64,000 nt of DNA from Abyssibius sp040880065 (GTDB taxonomy: Bacteria > Pseudomonadota > Alphaproteobacteria > Rhodobacterales > Rhodobacteraceae): the NCBI GenBank assembly GCA_040880065.1, contig JBBDJE010000043.1:1-64000 (forward strand). Direction: 5' to 3'. Shown here in pieces: positions 36,718-45,757 of this stretch (its first letter is position 1; every line of letters starts with the position of its first letter). The position numbers were made by a program, and so were the translations under genes. The notes under the pieces were generated by a model, which saw only the letters and a program-made list of their open reading frames with translations, did no database searches and was not told the origin of the DNA.

Positions 36718-37401
36718 ATGTTTGCCAATACCTTCCCCGACCGTGCTGAAATCTCCCGCCTCACGGCGCGGATGCTGCTGGAAATCAAGGCGGTCAACTT
36801 TCGCCCTGAGCAGCCCTATACGCTGGCCTCGGGCATGGTTTCACCAAGCTATATTGATTGCCGCGAGTTGATCTCTTATCCGCGCATCCGCTCGGCACTG
36901 GTGGATTTCATGGTTGCAACGGTTTACCGCGATGCGGGATTTGAAGCGTTTGACTCCGTCGCAGGTGGCGAAACCGGCGGCATTCCCTACGGCGCATGGA
37001 TGGCCGACCGTATGGGCCTGCCCATGCAATATGTGCGCAAAAAACCCAAAGGATATGGCAAAAACAGCCAGGTTGAAGGTGTGTTGCACCAAGGCCAGCG
37101 CGTGCTTTTGGCCGAAGACATGACAACCGATGGCGGCTCGAAGGTAAAATTCGTGCAGGCCATTCGCGACGCGGGCGGCCAGTGCAACCACACGGCTTTG
37201 GTGTTCTTTTACGATATCTTCCCCGGCACGCGGGAACGGCTGGCCGCAGAAGGCATTCGCCTGCACTACCTTGCCACATGGCATGACGTGCTGGCCGAGG
37301 CGGGTGACTATTTTGACGCTGAAACCATAACCGAAGTGCGCAAGTTTTTTGCCGACCCGTTTGGCTGGTCAGTAGCGCATGGCGGCAAAGGGGCAACCTA
37401 G
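36718..37401 (+). CDS. pyrE: Orotate phosphoribosyltransferase
   Basis: 227 aa. It forms OMP from orotate and PRPP, the step after PyrC/PyrD. The PRPP-binding motif is VLLAEDMTTDGGSK; the flexible loop lysines lie in YVRKKPKGYGKNS. An imperfect hairpin (GCAAAGGGGC with GCCGCCTTTGC, 37385-37411) straddles the stop codon but lacks a T-run, so termination there is uncertain. Confidence 0.95.
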   Translation: MFANTFPDRAEISRLTARMLLEIKAVNFRPEQPYTLASGMVSPSYIDCRELISYPRIRSALVDFMVATVYRDAGFEAFDSVAGGETGGIPYGAWMADRMGLPMQYVRKKPKGYGKNSQVEGVLHQGQRVLLAEDMTTDGGSKVKFVQAIRDAGGQCNHTALVFFYDIFPGTRERLAAEGIRLHYLATWHDVLAEAGDYFDAETITEVRKFFADPFGWSVAHGGKGAT

Positions 37402-37680
37402 CCGCCTTTGCGAGCGTTCAACACCTGACAAAAATTGCCGCATGCCACGGGTGCCATCGGTGACGACGGGCGGCTTTGCGGGACGAAGTGGCCATCCGAT
37501 AGGAGCCGTCAATTGTCGGCTTGCAACCCGGAACGTGATATGATCGCCGATAGCAAGGCAGCCATAAATACGGGATTCGCCAGTGCAGTTGGCACACTCA
37601 AGGGAAATCCTAGCGTACATCCCAGCTCCTTGACGCGTGCCGCGCTTCTCTTGGCAAGAAAATCAGTATAGATACCAGCC
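37402..37680. other. Non-coding spacer with atypical composition
   Basis: Apart from the pyrE stop hairpin I see no convincing gene, RNA or repeat. Small frames here (for example 37435-37671 plus and 37369-37620 minus) lack ribosome sites and recognisable motifs. The sequence style changes here from that of the pyr genes and matches the next gene, so this may be the left flank of an acquired block. Confidence 0.5.
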
Positions 37681-38877
37681 ATGAAGCAGTCAAAACAGAA
37701 GATCGGGGAGCTGACGCGGCTAAGTGTATCGACCTTTTCGGCCGTGACGATCCTCGGCGTCCTCGCTGTGACGGCGGCGTCGGTCGCCCTGTTCTCCAAT
37801 GGACTGGCCCTGTCCCATTACAAAACCCTGCATTTCGCCCTGAGCTACGAGGCCGAGTTCCTGAAGCGGGGTCTGGTGGGAGAGGCGTTCCGGCTCTTGG
37901 GAATCAGCCCTTGGGGCGGCGCGCCCGGCGTATTCACCCTGATGGTGCTCCTGCTCTTGAGCGGGGTTTACGCGCTTGGGGTCCACGCACTCCTCCGCCA
38001 GAGAGCGCACCCGGTGCTGGCGGCGATCCTGATCGCCCTTTGGGCGTCGCCCGCCGCGCTGCCTCACATGACCGCCGATTTCGGCCGGTTCGACGCGCTT
38101 CTGATACTGCTGCTGGGGGTCTGGGCAGTCTGTTCCTTTGCGCTTACCGCCAACCTGTCGCTGGTGCTTCTGACGCTAGTGGGATGTGCGGCCATTCTGA
38201 CCCACGAGATTGCCCTGTTCGCCACGGTTCCGATCGGCTTGGCGCTTTGGCTGATCCGGTATGGCGAACCGCTTATCTCGGTCCGCACCGTGGCATTCGG
38301 TGCAGTGATCTCTCTCGCCTTCGTCCTGATCTGGACATTCGGAAATGGCGACACCCTGACGCGGGAGGGCGTCACGGCGATGGTATCAGAGCGCTTTGGA
38401 ACCGGTAACTATTCGATCGAGCTGATGCTGCTGGTCCTGTTCGGAGATATTTCAGAGAACGCCGCCTATTCTGCCCGGGAGGCCGCCCGCTTCGCCCCGC
38501 TGCGGGAGCATCTGGAGTTCCTTGGGATCATGTCCGGATTCCTCCTCCTGCTGGGGTCGATGGTCGCCATTGCGGTGCGACGGCTACCGAGGCACGGTCG
38601 GGTCGCGGTTATGGCCTGCCTCACACCGCTGGCGCTTTATCCCCTGGGCTACGACTATTTCCGGTGGCTGAGCTTCGTCCTCATCAACATGACGGTTCTG
38701 TCGATCTGGGTCATGCTGCACGACCCGGGGACCACGGATGCTATCATCGCGCGTTGCAGAGACTTCCACAGGGCCATCCAGGGCCTGTCGTTTCTGTTCC
38801 TGGTGGTCGGTCCGTTGGGCATCTTTACCTGCATCGCGATAAGGGAGGCCCCTTTGTTTGCTCTCATCCTGCGCTGA
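37681..38877 (+). CDS. Multi-pass membrane protein of unknown function
   Basis: 398 aa with about ten hydrophobic helices and short loops; I do not recognise the family. Charged landmarks are SYEAEFLKRGLVGEAFRLLG near residue 55, TADFGRFDALL near 137, LTHEIALFATVP near 178 and YPLGYDYFRWLSFV near 320. Conserved-looking acidic and Arg residues at membrane borders recall polytopic glycan or lipid-linked enzymes, but this is speculation. Codon choice (frequent ATC, CTG and GTC and few of the neighbours' GCGC-rich strings) looks different from adjacent genes, suggesting transfer. Confidence 0.75.
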   Translation: MKQSKQKIGELTRLSVSTFSAVTILGVLAVTAASVALFSNGLALSHYKTLHFALSYEAEFLKRGLVGEAFRLLGISPWGGAPGVFTLMVLLLLSGVYALGVHALLRQRAHPVLAAILIALWASPAALPHMTADFGRFDALLILLLGVWAVCSFALTANLSLVLLTLVGCAAILTHEIALFATVPIGLALWLIRYGEPLISVRTVAFGAVISLAFVLIWTFGNGDTLTREGVTAMVSERFGTGNYSIELMLLVLFGDISENAAYSAREAARFAPLREHLEFLGIMSGFLLLLGSMVAIAVRRLPRHGRVAVMACLTPLALYPLGYDYFRWLSFVLINMTVLSIWVMLHDPGTTDAIIARCRDFHRAIQGLSFLFLVVGPLGIFTCIAIREAPLFALILR

Positions 38878-39012
38878 GCGGCATAAAGCAAAGTAGTGTT
38901 CGCCACCTATCACAAGATTCCAATCGTTGATCTGTTTCAGCTTTGAGGTAGCTCCAAGGGTCCGCAATGGGCTCCTACCCGACTTTAGGTCGCTTCTGTC
39001 AGGTGGCGCGCC
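38878..39012. other. Spacer at right edge of the membrane-protein islet
   Basis: No gene is evident. The piece GGTCCGCAATGGGCTCCTAC and the bases after it resemble decayed intergenic sequence I recall from Rhodobacterales genomes. This could not be tested here. Confidence 0.3.
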
Positions 39013-40524
39013 CTAGTTGGCGCTGCTCATCTGTAGCTGCATATCAGCGGTGCGCATCTCGGCCAATGTCAGGTTTTCGCGGACCTGCGCGGCCATTGCC
39101 GGGTCAATTCCTTCCAGCAAATCAAGTGCTGCGGCGTAACGGCGCAACGCCTCGTTGAGCAGGTTGACATCGCCAACGCGCGCGGCTTCGCCTTCCAGTG
39201 TCAGTGCAAAATTGCTTTGGATCATCGCCCAATGCAGGCTCGCGCCATGGGCTGAATAGGTGCCAAGGGCCGCGCGAAACGCCACCGCGGCCTGTTCATA
39301 GCCATAACCGGCAACATTGCGCCCGGCCAGGCCCGCATTCACAGTGCCCAAATTTGCCTGCAAAGCGGCCCAAACCAAGGGCTGTGCGCTTTGATCGACG
39401 CGCGCGAGTGCGGCACCATAAGCCTGTGCGGCGCGCACCATCAGCGCAGAATCGCCTGAAATTTCCCCATGCTGGGCCAGGGCATTGCCAAACTTGGTAT
39501 AGAGCGATGACGCCTGCTCAACGGTCAGCATCGCGGGCGACGCAAATACAACCGCCTGCAAAAGCTGGTCGATCTCGTCAAAGGGCGGGGTATGCGCCGG
39601 GTTTTGTGCCTGCAAAAGCAAAACAGACACCAGTTGGCGCTGGTAAAGCGGCATCAACGGCGTCGTGCCTAATTGCATCGCGTCGCGCAGCGCGGTTTCG
39701 GCGGCGGCAAGCAGCGTTTCATTCGGCTCGATCAGGGCCAGATCATAAAGAACTGACGCCAAATTCGCCTTTGTACTGGCGCTGCTTTCACTATCGGGCG
39801 CAAAGCGCAGACTTTCGGCAAAGACCATCGCCGCCTCTTCAAGCATCACCGTATTGCGGGATTGAGCGGCGAGCCCCTGCAAGGCAATTCCCAGATTATT
39901 GATGACAAGCGCCTTGGCTTGCGGGTCTTCAAGCGAGGGGATGATCGTGTCGCGATAAAGTGCTACAGCCTCGCGCAGCGGCGCGGCTTCGCCGGTTACG
40001 CGGCCCTGCTCGGCAAGGCTGTCTGCCAATGACAGCTGCAGCTGCATGGCGTTTTCAGGCCTTTGATCCAGCGCATGGCGCAGCAACTGCGCAGCAAGCG
40101 TGTAATCCATACGCAAGCGGGCAACGCTGGCGGCGATATCAACATCACGGGTTGTGGCGATATGCACCGACTTTTGCGCCGTATCCAGCCGCCCGTTCAA
40201 AAGCGCAAAAAGCGCGGATTCCTGTGCTGCCAGCGGGCCAAGCCTGTCGCGTAGCGCCATAGCCGCCGCGCGCTTTTGCACAAGCATTGCAGCGCGCCCG
40301 TCAGGTTGCAATGCGGGGCTGCGAAAGGTGACAACCTGCGAAAGCGCCGTTTCCAGCGCCTGTGACAGCGAAATATCGGCCGCAGGTTTGTCATCAGAGG
40401 ATGAAAACAAGACGAATGCCAGCACAACAAGACCGAGCACCCCAGCACCCGCCCCAGCCAGTGCAAAGCTAAACTTGGACGAAGATTCCTTCGCCACACG
40501 CGGGTCGTTTGTCCAGCGATCCAT
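39013..40524 (-). CDS. Single-pass membrane TPR-like repeat protein
   Basis: 503 aa. A short cytosolic N-terminus and one transmembrane helix (FALAGAGAGVLGLVVLAFVLF) are followed by a long alpha-helical region of repeated A/L-rich units (for example NNLGIALQGLAAQ, TKANLASVLYDLA, LQANLGTVNAGLAG, IQSNFALTLEGEA). These read as degenerate tetratricopeptide repeats of a periplasmic or peripheral scaffold. Partner unknown. ATG 40524 has GGAG nine bases upstream; the alternative ATG 40542 adds six residues and lacks one. Confidence 0.75.
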   Translation of the reverse strand: MDRWTNDPRVAKESSSKFSFALAGAGAGVLGLVVLAFVLFSSSDDKPAADISLSQALETALSQVVTFRSPALQPDGRAAMLVQKRAAAMALRDRLGPLAAQESALFALLNGRLDTAQKSVHIATTRDVDIAASVARLRMDYTLAAQLLRHALDQRPENAMQLQLSLADSLAEQGRVTGEAAPLREAVALYRDTIIPSLEDPQAKALVINNLGIALQGLAAQSRNTVMLEEAAMVFAESLRFAPDSESSASTKANLASVLYDLALIEPNETLLAAAETALRDAMQLGTTPLMPLYQRQLVSVLLLQAQNPAHTPPFDEIDQLLQAVVFASPAMLTVEQASSLYTKFGNALAQHGEISGDSALMVRAAQAYGAALARVDQSAQPLVWAALQANLGTVNAGLAGRNVAGYGYEQAAVAFRAALGTYSAHGASLHWAMIQSNFALTLEGEAARVGDVNLLNEALRRYAAALDLLEGIDPAMAAQVRENLTLAEMRTADMQLQMSSAN

Positions 40525-40646
40525 CGACTTGGGCTCCACCATCGGTCGGGTTAGAGAACAGGCGTACTGGCGTAATTGTTAAGCTATTTCTGAAAGGTAG
40601 CGTATTTTGCTAGTGTTTCACAACCGTAATACACTTCAAATGCAAA

Positions 40647-41375
40647 TTAAGCACGCAAACGCGCGCGCCGTGACGCGGGGATCTGCCCGATTTCCAGCCC
40701 CGTAAACACATGCATTGTGTTCAGATCACGATCAACCACCGCATGGTCCGACACCCACCCCCCCATGATAAGATAGGTGCGCAACAGCGGTGGCATGGCG
40801 CGCAAGGCCGCGCTCATATCGGGTTTCATGCGTTTCAGCCGGCGCGCGAAGCGAAAAACGCTTGGGGCCTTGACCCGTGGCAGCCAGCGGCGCGGGGCAA
40901 TGTGGCGTGCGGCCAGCAATGCGAACGCATCTTTGTGTGATTCGGCCTCGGCCCCTTTGAACGAGGAACAGCCAAACAGCATTTCAATGCCGTTTTGCTC
41001 GACATATTCGGTCATCATACGCCATGCGCTGCGCAAAATGTCGGGGTCGCGCATATCGGGGGCAACGCAAAACCGCCCCATTTCCACCAAAGACCCGGGA
41101 TAGGTTTTAAGCGCGGAAAGCTCATAATACTGCGCAGAATAAGAGGTGGCTATATCATGACCGGAGGCAAAATGCTGGATGCGGAACGTGCAGACAAGGC
41201 GGTTATTGTTGCGGCTGTCTTCAACCAGCACATGCGCGCAGGCCTGATCATAGCCATCGGCATCGGTTGTTGCAGCATCGCGAAAACACAGGCTGCGCAG
41301 GGCTTGCGCGGCGGCGATATCCGCGCTGCCGGTTGCAAAACGGGTGTGGTATCGTTGACGAAAGAACCCCGGCAT
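40647..41375 (-). CDS. olsB: Ornithine-acyl-ACP N-acyltransferase (OlsB family)
   Basis: 242 aa GNAT-fold protein of the OlsB/hemolysin-like acyltransferase type. Family segments include RSLCFRD near the N-terminus, LVEMGRFCVAPDMRDPDILR, and FGCSSFKGAE. OlsB transfers a 3-hydroxyacyl chain from ACP to the ornithine alpha-amine to make lyso-ornithine lipid. The partner olsA is not adjacent. GGAG eight bases upstream supports ATG 41375. Confidence 0.87.
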   Translation of the reverse strand: MPGFFRQRYHTRFATGSADIAAAQALRSLCFRDAATTDADGYDQACAHVLVEDSRNNNRLVCTFRIQHFASGHDIATSYSAQYYELSALKTYPGSLVEMGRFCVAPDMRDPDILRSAWRMMTEYVEQNGIEMLFGCSSFKGAEAESHKDAFALLAARHIAPRRWLPRVKAPSVFRFARRLKRMKPDMSAALRAMPPLLRTYLIMGGWVSDHAVVDRDLNTMHVFTGLEIGQIPASRRARLRA

Positions 41376-41461
41376 GTGTTGCGCTCCTGCTCGACGCGGG
41401 CGTCACCACCCACTATGCAAGATGTAGCGCGCGCCAGCGACTGTGCAAGAGGCAGATGCGT

Positions 41462-41938
41462 CTAGCCGCCGCTGGTGCCAATAAACGATTCGGCAGAGAA
41501 ATTGCCCAAATTGCCAAAAAGCTGTTCAAAGAATGAAAGGCGGCGACCATCGGTAATGGTGACATTGTTGTTCAGATCAATCAGGCGGCCATCGGCAAGG
41601 CTTAGCCGTTCGACCTGCACCACACGGTTTGCACTGTCAAAAGCAATGCCCACGATCTGGCGTTCGGTAATGCGGCGTGGCAAAGGCCCGCGCCGTTCAA
41701 CGCGCGTCGAGATGTAATACCAGCTATTCGTGCCGCTAAAGCCCTCAACTGCAGGAGCGCCAAGCAGGTCGCGCACATCATCTGCGGCCATGCCGGGGCC
41801 AACTTGGGCCAGTTCTGGCTCAAGCGGCACAAACCCGTGCGAGTCGACCTGCACACAGGCCGAAAGCCCGAGTATTAGCGCCATTGCGCCAACCAGCGCC
41901 GCTTTGTGTAGTTTACCGCCCGACTGCTGTTGTGCCAT
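41462..41938 (-). CDS. bamE: Outer membrane assembly lipoprotein BamE
   Basis: 158 aa SmpA/OmlA-domain lipoprotein. The lipobox is LSAC, after a hydrophobic signal. The folded part contains V-GPGMAADDVRDLLGAPAV followed by NSWYYIS, as in BamE. It supports beta-barrel insertion with BamA and BamD. Two adjacent ATGs exist; the second (41938) has a better spaced G-rich ribosome site. It is divergent from the DUF177 gene. Confidence 0.9.
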   Translation of the reverse strand: MAQQQSGGKLHKAALVGAMALILGLSACVQVDSHGFVPLEPELAQVGPGMAADDVRDLLGAPAVEGFSGTNSWYYISTRVERRGPLPRRITERQIVGIAFDSANRVVQVERLSLADGRLIDLNNNVTITDGRRLSFFEQLFGNLGNFSAESFIGTSGG

Positions 41939-42047
41939 CATCGCCCCATGAAACGCGTTGTTCGTTACAACCCTTGTTCATGTTGACCTACCCCCTACAT
42001 TGTTTAATTTCAAGCGTCGCGCAGCCTAACAGAAAGCCCAATGACCA

Positions 42048-42599
42048 ATGCCCGCCGATAATATGCCCGATTCACGGCCCGAATTCAGCCGCCCGCGCGC
42101 GGTTGCGGCGCTAAGCCACAAGCATCCGACACGGTTTGACGAGGCCCCGACCACGCAAGAAGCCGAAGCGCTTAGCGCCCTGCTGGGCCTGCTGGGCCTG
42201 CGCAAATTCCGCTTTACGGGCGAAATTCTGCCGCTGCGCCGCGATGAGTGGGAAGTGCGCGGCACGCTTGGTGCCAGCGTGACACAGGAATGCGTGGTCA
42301 CGCTTGAGCCCGTGCGCAGCCGCGTTGAAACCGATGTGCTGATACGTTTTGTGCCGCGCGAAAAAATGGATGAAACAATGGAAGAGCGCGATTTTGACGA
42401 GACACAGGAGCCGCTTGGTGAGGTGATCGACCTTGGGCTGATTGCCACCGAAGCGCTCGCTCTGGCCCTGCCACCCTATCCCCGCAAGGAAGATGCGGCG
42501 CTTGAACTGCCCGATTCTATGGCGGATGGTGACGACGAGAAGCCAAACCCGTTTGCTGCTTTGGCCGCATTAAAGGACAAACTGGGCAAGCCGCAGTAA
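42048..42599 (+). CDS. DUF177 (YceD-like) protein
   Basis: 183 aa. DUF177 traits: VTQECVVTLEPVRSRVE in the centre and an acidic segment leading to GEVIDLGLIATEALALALPPYPRK. Members sit next to rpmF in many bacteria and are linked to 23S rRNA maturation; direct evidence here is only context. The start may be ATG 42048 or ATG 42063, as neither has a clear ribosome site. Confidence 0.9.
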   Translation: MPADNMPDSRPEFSRPRAVAALSHKHPTRFDEAPTTQEAEALSALLGLLGLRKFRFTGEILPLRRDEWEVRGTLGASVTQECVVTLEPVRSRVETDVLIRFVPREKMDETMEERDFDETQEPLGEVIDLGLIATEALALALPPYPRKEDAALELPDSMADGDDEKPNPFAALAALKDKLGKPQ

Positions 42600-42742
42600 A
42601 TACGGCTTGCGCGTGGCACTATTTTCGCTATTTTCCGGGTTTCGTTTGGTTCGGGTTTGCATCTGTCCGCGCGCTCTGCTAGGTCGCCGCCAACAATTCC
42701 GGATACCGGGGCTTTCCCCGATTATTGATATGAGGTCGAGAC

Positions 42743-42949
42743 ATGGCTGTTCCTAAGAGTAAAATTACCCGTTCGCGTCGTGGTATGCGTCGTTCGCATG
42801 ATGCATTGGTTGCGGCAAACCCCAATGAATGCCCGAATTGTGGCGAATTGCGCCGCCCTCACCATGTATGTGGTGCCTGTGGCCACTATGATTCGCGTGA
42901 AGTTGTCGCGATGGTTGACGATGTCGACCTGGATGAAGACGCCGCGTAA
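42743..42949 (+). CDS. rpmF: 50S ribosomal protein L32
   Basis: 68 aa. It begins MAVPKSKITRSRRGMRRSHD, followed by the zinc-ribbon cysteines CPNCGELRRPHHVCGACG. It is a structural protein of the large ribosomal subunit. GAGG seven bases upstream of ATG. It precedes plsX by 24 bases, the common rpmF-plsX-fabH order linking ribosome and lipid synthesis. Confidence 0.98.
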   Translation: MAVPKSKITRSRRGMRRSHDALVAANPNECPNCGELRRPHHVCGACGHYDSREVVAMVDDVDLDEDAA

Positions 42950-42973
42950 ACAAATCAGCGGGGTTGGTCCGAT

Positions 42974-44080
42974 ATGACCGACGATAACACCAATCCGACC
43001 GCCCCCGCGTCCACCGCTCCTGTTGTCATTTCGATTGACGCCATGGGCGGCGACCTAGGCCCGCGCGCTGTTATCGGCGGCATGGCCAAATCAGCCAAGG
43101 TAAACCCGCGCATTCGCTTTGTGGTGCATGGCGATAGGGCCGAGCTTGAAAAGCTGCTCAAACGCAGGCCCGAACTGGCCGCACGTTGCGAAATTATCCA
43201 CACCGAAAAAATTATCTCGATGGATGCAAAACCGTCATTGGCACTGCGCAATGGCAAGGGCACCTCAATGATGGCGACGCTGCAATCGGTGGCCGAAGGC
43301 AAAGCCTCGGTTGCGGTATCCTGCGGCAATACCGGCGCGCTGATGGCGCTTTCCATGCTGACCTTGCGCAAGGCGCCCGGCGTGAACCGCCCGGCAATTG
43401 GCGTGCTTTGGCCGAGCCTGAAGCCACCTTACCAGTCGGTCATGCTCGATGTGGGGGCCGATATCCGCGCCGATGCCGACGATCTGTTGCAATACGCCAT
43501 TATGGGTGCCTCTTACGCACGCAACGCGCTGTCGCTGCCACGACCCAAGGTTGGGTTGCTCAATGTCGGCACCGAGCCGCACAAGGGCCGTGCCGAGCTG
43601 CATGAAGCCGCCGAATTGCTGACCGCCGCCGCCCCGACATCGGATTTCGAGTTTGTGGGCTATGTCGAAGGCAGCGATCTGCCCACTGGCCGCGCCAATG
43701 TGATTGTGACCGACGGGTTCACTGGCAATATCGCGCTGAAAGCCGGCGAAGGCACCGCCGTCATGGTGCGCACGCTTCTGAAGGAAGCCTTTAGCCATTC
43801 CATTCTGTCACGGCTTGGTGCGCTGTTCGCGCTGACCTCGCTGCGCCGCTTGCAGGCCCGAATCGACCCGCGCCGCGTAAACGGCGGCGTGTTTCTGGGG
43901 CTGAACGGCACGGTCATTAAAAGCCATGGTCGCGCCGATGCCACTGGGTTTTCCGCCGCCATTAAACTGGCTTTCACACTGAGTGAGAACGGTTTCACCG
44001 AAAGATTGGCAGCGCGGGTTGCATCTGGCGCGCGGCAAGGCAAAGATGCGGCTGCAAACGCCGAAGAGGCCAGTTCATGA
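42974..44080 (+). CDS. plsX: Phosphate acyltransferase PlsX
   Basis: 368 aa. It converts acyl-ACP to acyl-phosphate for phospholipid synthesis. Recognisable segments: ISIDAMGGDLGPRAVIGGM at the start, VSCGNTGALMALSM, KVGLLNVGTEPHKG, and VIVTDGFTGNIALKAGEG. The stop overlaps the fabH start by four bases (ATGA). Confidence 0.97.
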   Translation: MTDDNTNPTAPASTAPVVISIDAMGGDLGPRAVIGGMAKSAKVNPRIRFVVHGDRAELEKLLKRRPELAARCEIIHTEKIISMDAKPSLALRNGKGTSMMATLQSVAEGKASVAVSCGNTGALMALSMLTLRKAPGVNRPAIGVLWPSLKPPYQSVMLDVGADIRADADDLLQYAIMGASYARNALSLPRPKVGLLNVGTEPHKGRAELHEAAELLTAAAPTSDFEFVGYVEGSDLPTGRANVIVTDGFTGNIALKAGEGTAVMVRTLLKEAFSHSILSRLGALFALTSLRRLQARIDPRRVNGGVFLGLNGTVIKSHGRADATGFSAAIKLAFTLSENGFTERLAARVASGARQGKDAAANAEEASS

Positions 44081-45054
44081 CATTAAATCGCGCTGTGGCT
44101 GTTGGCTGCGGACATTACCTTCCCGAACGCGTTGTCGAGAACGCGGAATTCGAAAAATCGCTCGAAACAACGGATGAGTGGATTCGCACCCGCACGGGCA
44201 TCGAGCGGCGCCATTTTGCCGCTGAGGGCGAAAAGACCTCGGACCTCGCGATCAGGGCGGCGCTTGCCGCGCTGAAGGATGCCGGCCTGAGCGGCCACGA
44301 TATCGACGCGATTATTCTGGCCACGGCCACCCCCGACCAGACATTCCCCTCGACCGCAACGCGCGTGCAGCACGCTATTGGCATGGAAAAAGGCTTTGCC
44401 TTTGATGTCGCCGCTGTTTGTGCCGGGTTTATCTACGCGCTGGGCATGGCGAATTCGCTGATTGTTTCGGGACAAGCGCATCGTGTTCTGGTGATCGGGG
44501 CCGAAACCTTCAGCCGCATCATGGATTTTACCGACCGGTCGACCTGTGTGCTGTTCGGTGATGGGGCCGGCGCGCTGGTGCTTGAATCGCGCCCCGGCAA
44601 TGGCGACAAATCCGACCGTGGAATTCTGGCAACCGAACTGCGCTCCGACGGGAAATACAACGATCTGCTTTATGTCGATGGCGGTGTTTCCAGCACACGG
44701 ACCGCCGGACTTGTGCGCATGCAGGGCCAAGAGGTGTTCAAGCACGCGGTTGTCAAACTGGCCGAGGCCGGGGAGGTTGTCATGGCAAAAACCGGCATCA
44801 CCGCCGATGACCTTGACTGGATCGTGCCGCATCAGGCCAATTTGCGCATCATCACCCGCACGGCCCATAAAATGGGTGTGCCAATGACCCGTGTTGTGGT
44901 GACCGTGCAAGACCATGGCAACACCTCGGCAGCCTCTATCCCGCTGGCGCTTTCTGTTGCACGCGCGCGCGGGCAAATCAAAGATGGCGACATGCTATTG
45001 ATGGAAGCCATAGGCGGTGGGCTGGCCTGGGGCGCGGCAACCATGCGCTGGTAG
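44077..45054 (+). CDS. fabH: Beta-ketoacyl-ACP synthase III
   Basis: 325 aa. It starts fatty acid elongation by condensing acetyl-CoA with malonyl-ACP. The catalytic triad is visible: Cys115 in AAVCAGFIY, His in VPHQANLRII, and Asn in HGNTSAAS. Translationally coupled to plsX. A terminator follows about 125 bases downstream. Confidence 0.97.
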   Translation: MTLNRAVAVGCGHYLPERVVENAEFEKSLETTDEWIRTRTGIERRHFAAEGEKTSDLAIRAALAALKDAGLSGHDIDAIILATATPDQTFPSTATRVQHAIGMEKGFAFDVAAVCAGFIYALGMANSLIVSGQAHRVLVIGAETFSRIMDFTDRSTCVLFGDGAGALVLESRPGNGDKSDRGILATELRSDGKYNDLLYVDGGVSSTRTAGLVRMQGQEVFKHAVVKLAEAGEVVMAKTGITADDLDWIVPHQANLRIITRTAHKMGVPMTRVVVTVQDHGNTSAASIPLALSVARARGQIKDGDMLLMEAIGGGLAWGAATMRW

Positions 45055-45178
45055 GCACAAAACCGACGAAGAAGGCAGGCATGTGTAACGCCGCGATTGT
45101 GAGCGGTGGCGCTCGTCAGGTCAAAAACGGATAGTTGCAATATGCAACCCAATCCGACCAAACGGCACCTCCGGCCAC

Positions 45179-45206
45179 TGCACCCATGACGGGTGCATCA
45201 TTTTTG
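45179..45206 (+). terminator. Intrinsic terminator after fabH
   Basis: TGCACCC-atgac-GGGTGCA stem followed by TCATTTTTG. It likely ends the DUF177-rpmF-plsX-fabH transcript. Confidence 0.75.
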
Positions 45207-45389
45207 GGTGCGTTATGTGCTGCAGGTTACCCTTTTGACACGTCGCTGATTCTTGCTTGCACCATGATGGCCCCGCCAAAGGGCTTGCAATTTTAAAGCG
45301 CCATATGTCGCATGCAGGCGCATATGCCGCCAAACCGTCTGCAATCCCCTTAATCTTGTCTTGAAACAGCGGCTTGCAAGTGTCTGATA

Positions 45390-45419
45390 TTGACTCCTTT
45401 TCAAGAATGCACCTAACCT
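45390..45419 (+). promoter_or_regulatory. Possible ihfA promoter
   Basis: TTGACT (45390-45395) and TAACCT (45414-45419) with an 18-base spacer, 26 bases before the ihfA ATG. The -10 match is weak. Confidence 0.4.
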
Positions 45420-45445
45420 AGCCGTTAGATTTTTGGAGGTAGCAT

Positions 45446-45748
45446 ATGAGTAGTTCAACCTTAACGCGAATGGATTTATGTGAAGCGGTGTTTCGTGAAG
45501 TTGGCCTTTCGCGCAACGACTCGGCAAGTTTGGTTGAGTCGGTGTTGGACCATATGTCAGACGCGCTCGCATCCGGCGAGACTGTAAAAATTTCCTCTTT
45601 CGGCACGTTCTCGGTGCGTTCCAAAAATGCGCGTGTAGGCCGCAACCCGAAAACCGGCGAGGAAGTGCCCATCGCACCGCGCCGCGTGCTCACCTTTCGC
45701 CCCTCCCACCTGATGAAAGAGCGGGTCGATTCCGGCAAGAAGTCTTAA
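45446..45748 (+). CDS. ihfA: Integration host factor subunit alpha
   Basis: 100 aa DNA-bending protein, partner of IhfB. It has the N-terminal helices (LTRMDLCEAVFREVGLSR), ISSFGTFSVR, and the minor-groove arm GRNPKTGEEVPI. A strong GGAGG lies six bases before ATG. The MerR gene follows nine bases after the stop, so both are likely on one transcript. Confidence 0.97.
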   Translation: MSSSTLTRMDLCEAVFREVGLSRNDSASLVESVLDHMSDALASGETVKISSFGTFSVRSKNARVGRNPKTGEEVPIAPRRVLTFRPSHLMKERVDSGKKS

Positions 45749-45757
45749 GGCCGGGCA

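Larger units (their letters stand above)
45055..45445. other. Intergenic region between fabH and ihfA
   Basis: 391 bp without a gene. It contains the inverted repeat GTTGCA-ata-TGCAAC (45134-45148), a terminator-like hairpin at 45179-45206, two related CGCATATG-like strings near 45300-45330, and a probable ihfA promoter near 45390-45419. The small minus-strand frames seen here lack coding features. Confidence 0.6.

Noticed and set aside
37435..37671. 78-codon open frame before the membrane protein
   Set aside because: No ribosome site, no recognisable motif, and low-complexity composition; treated as non-coding.
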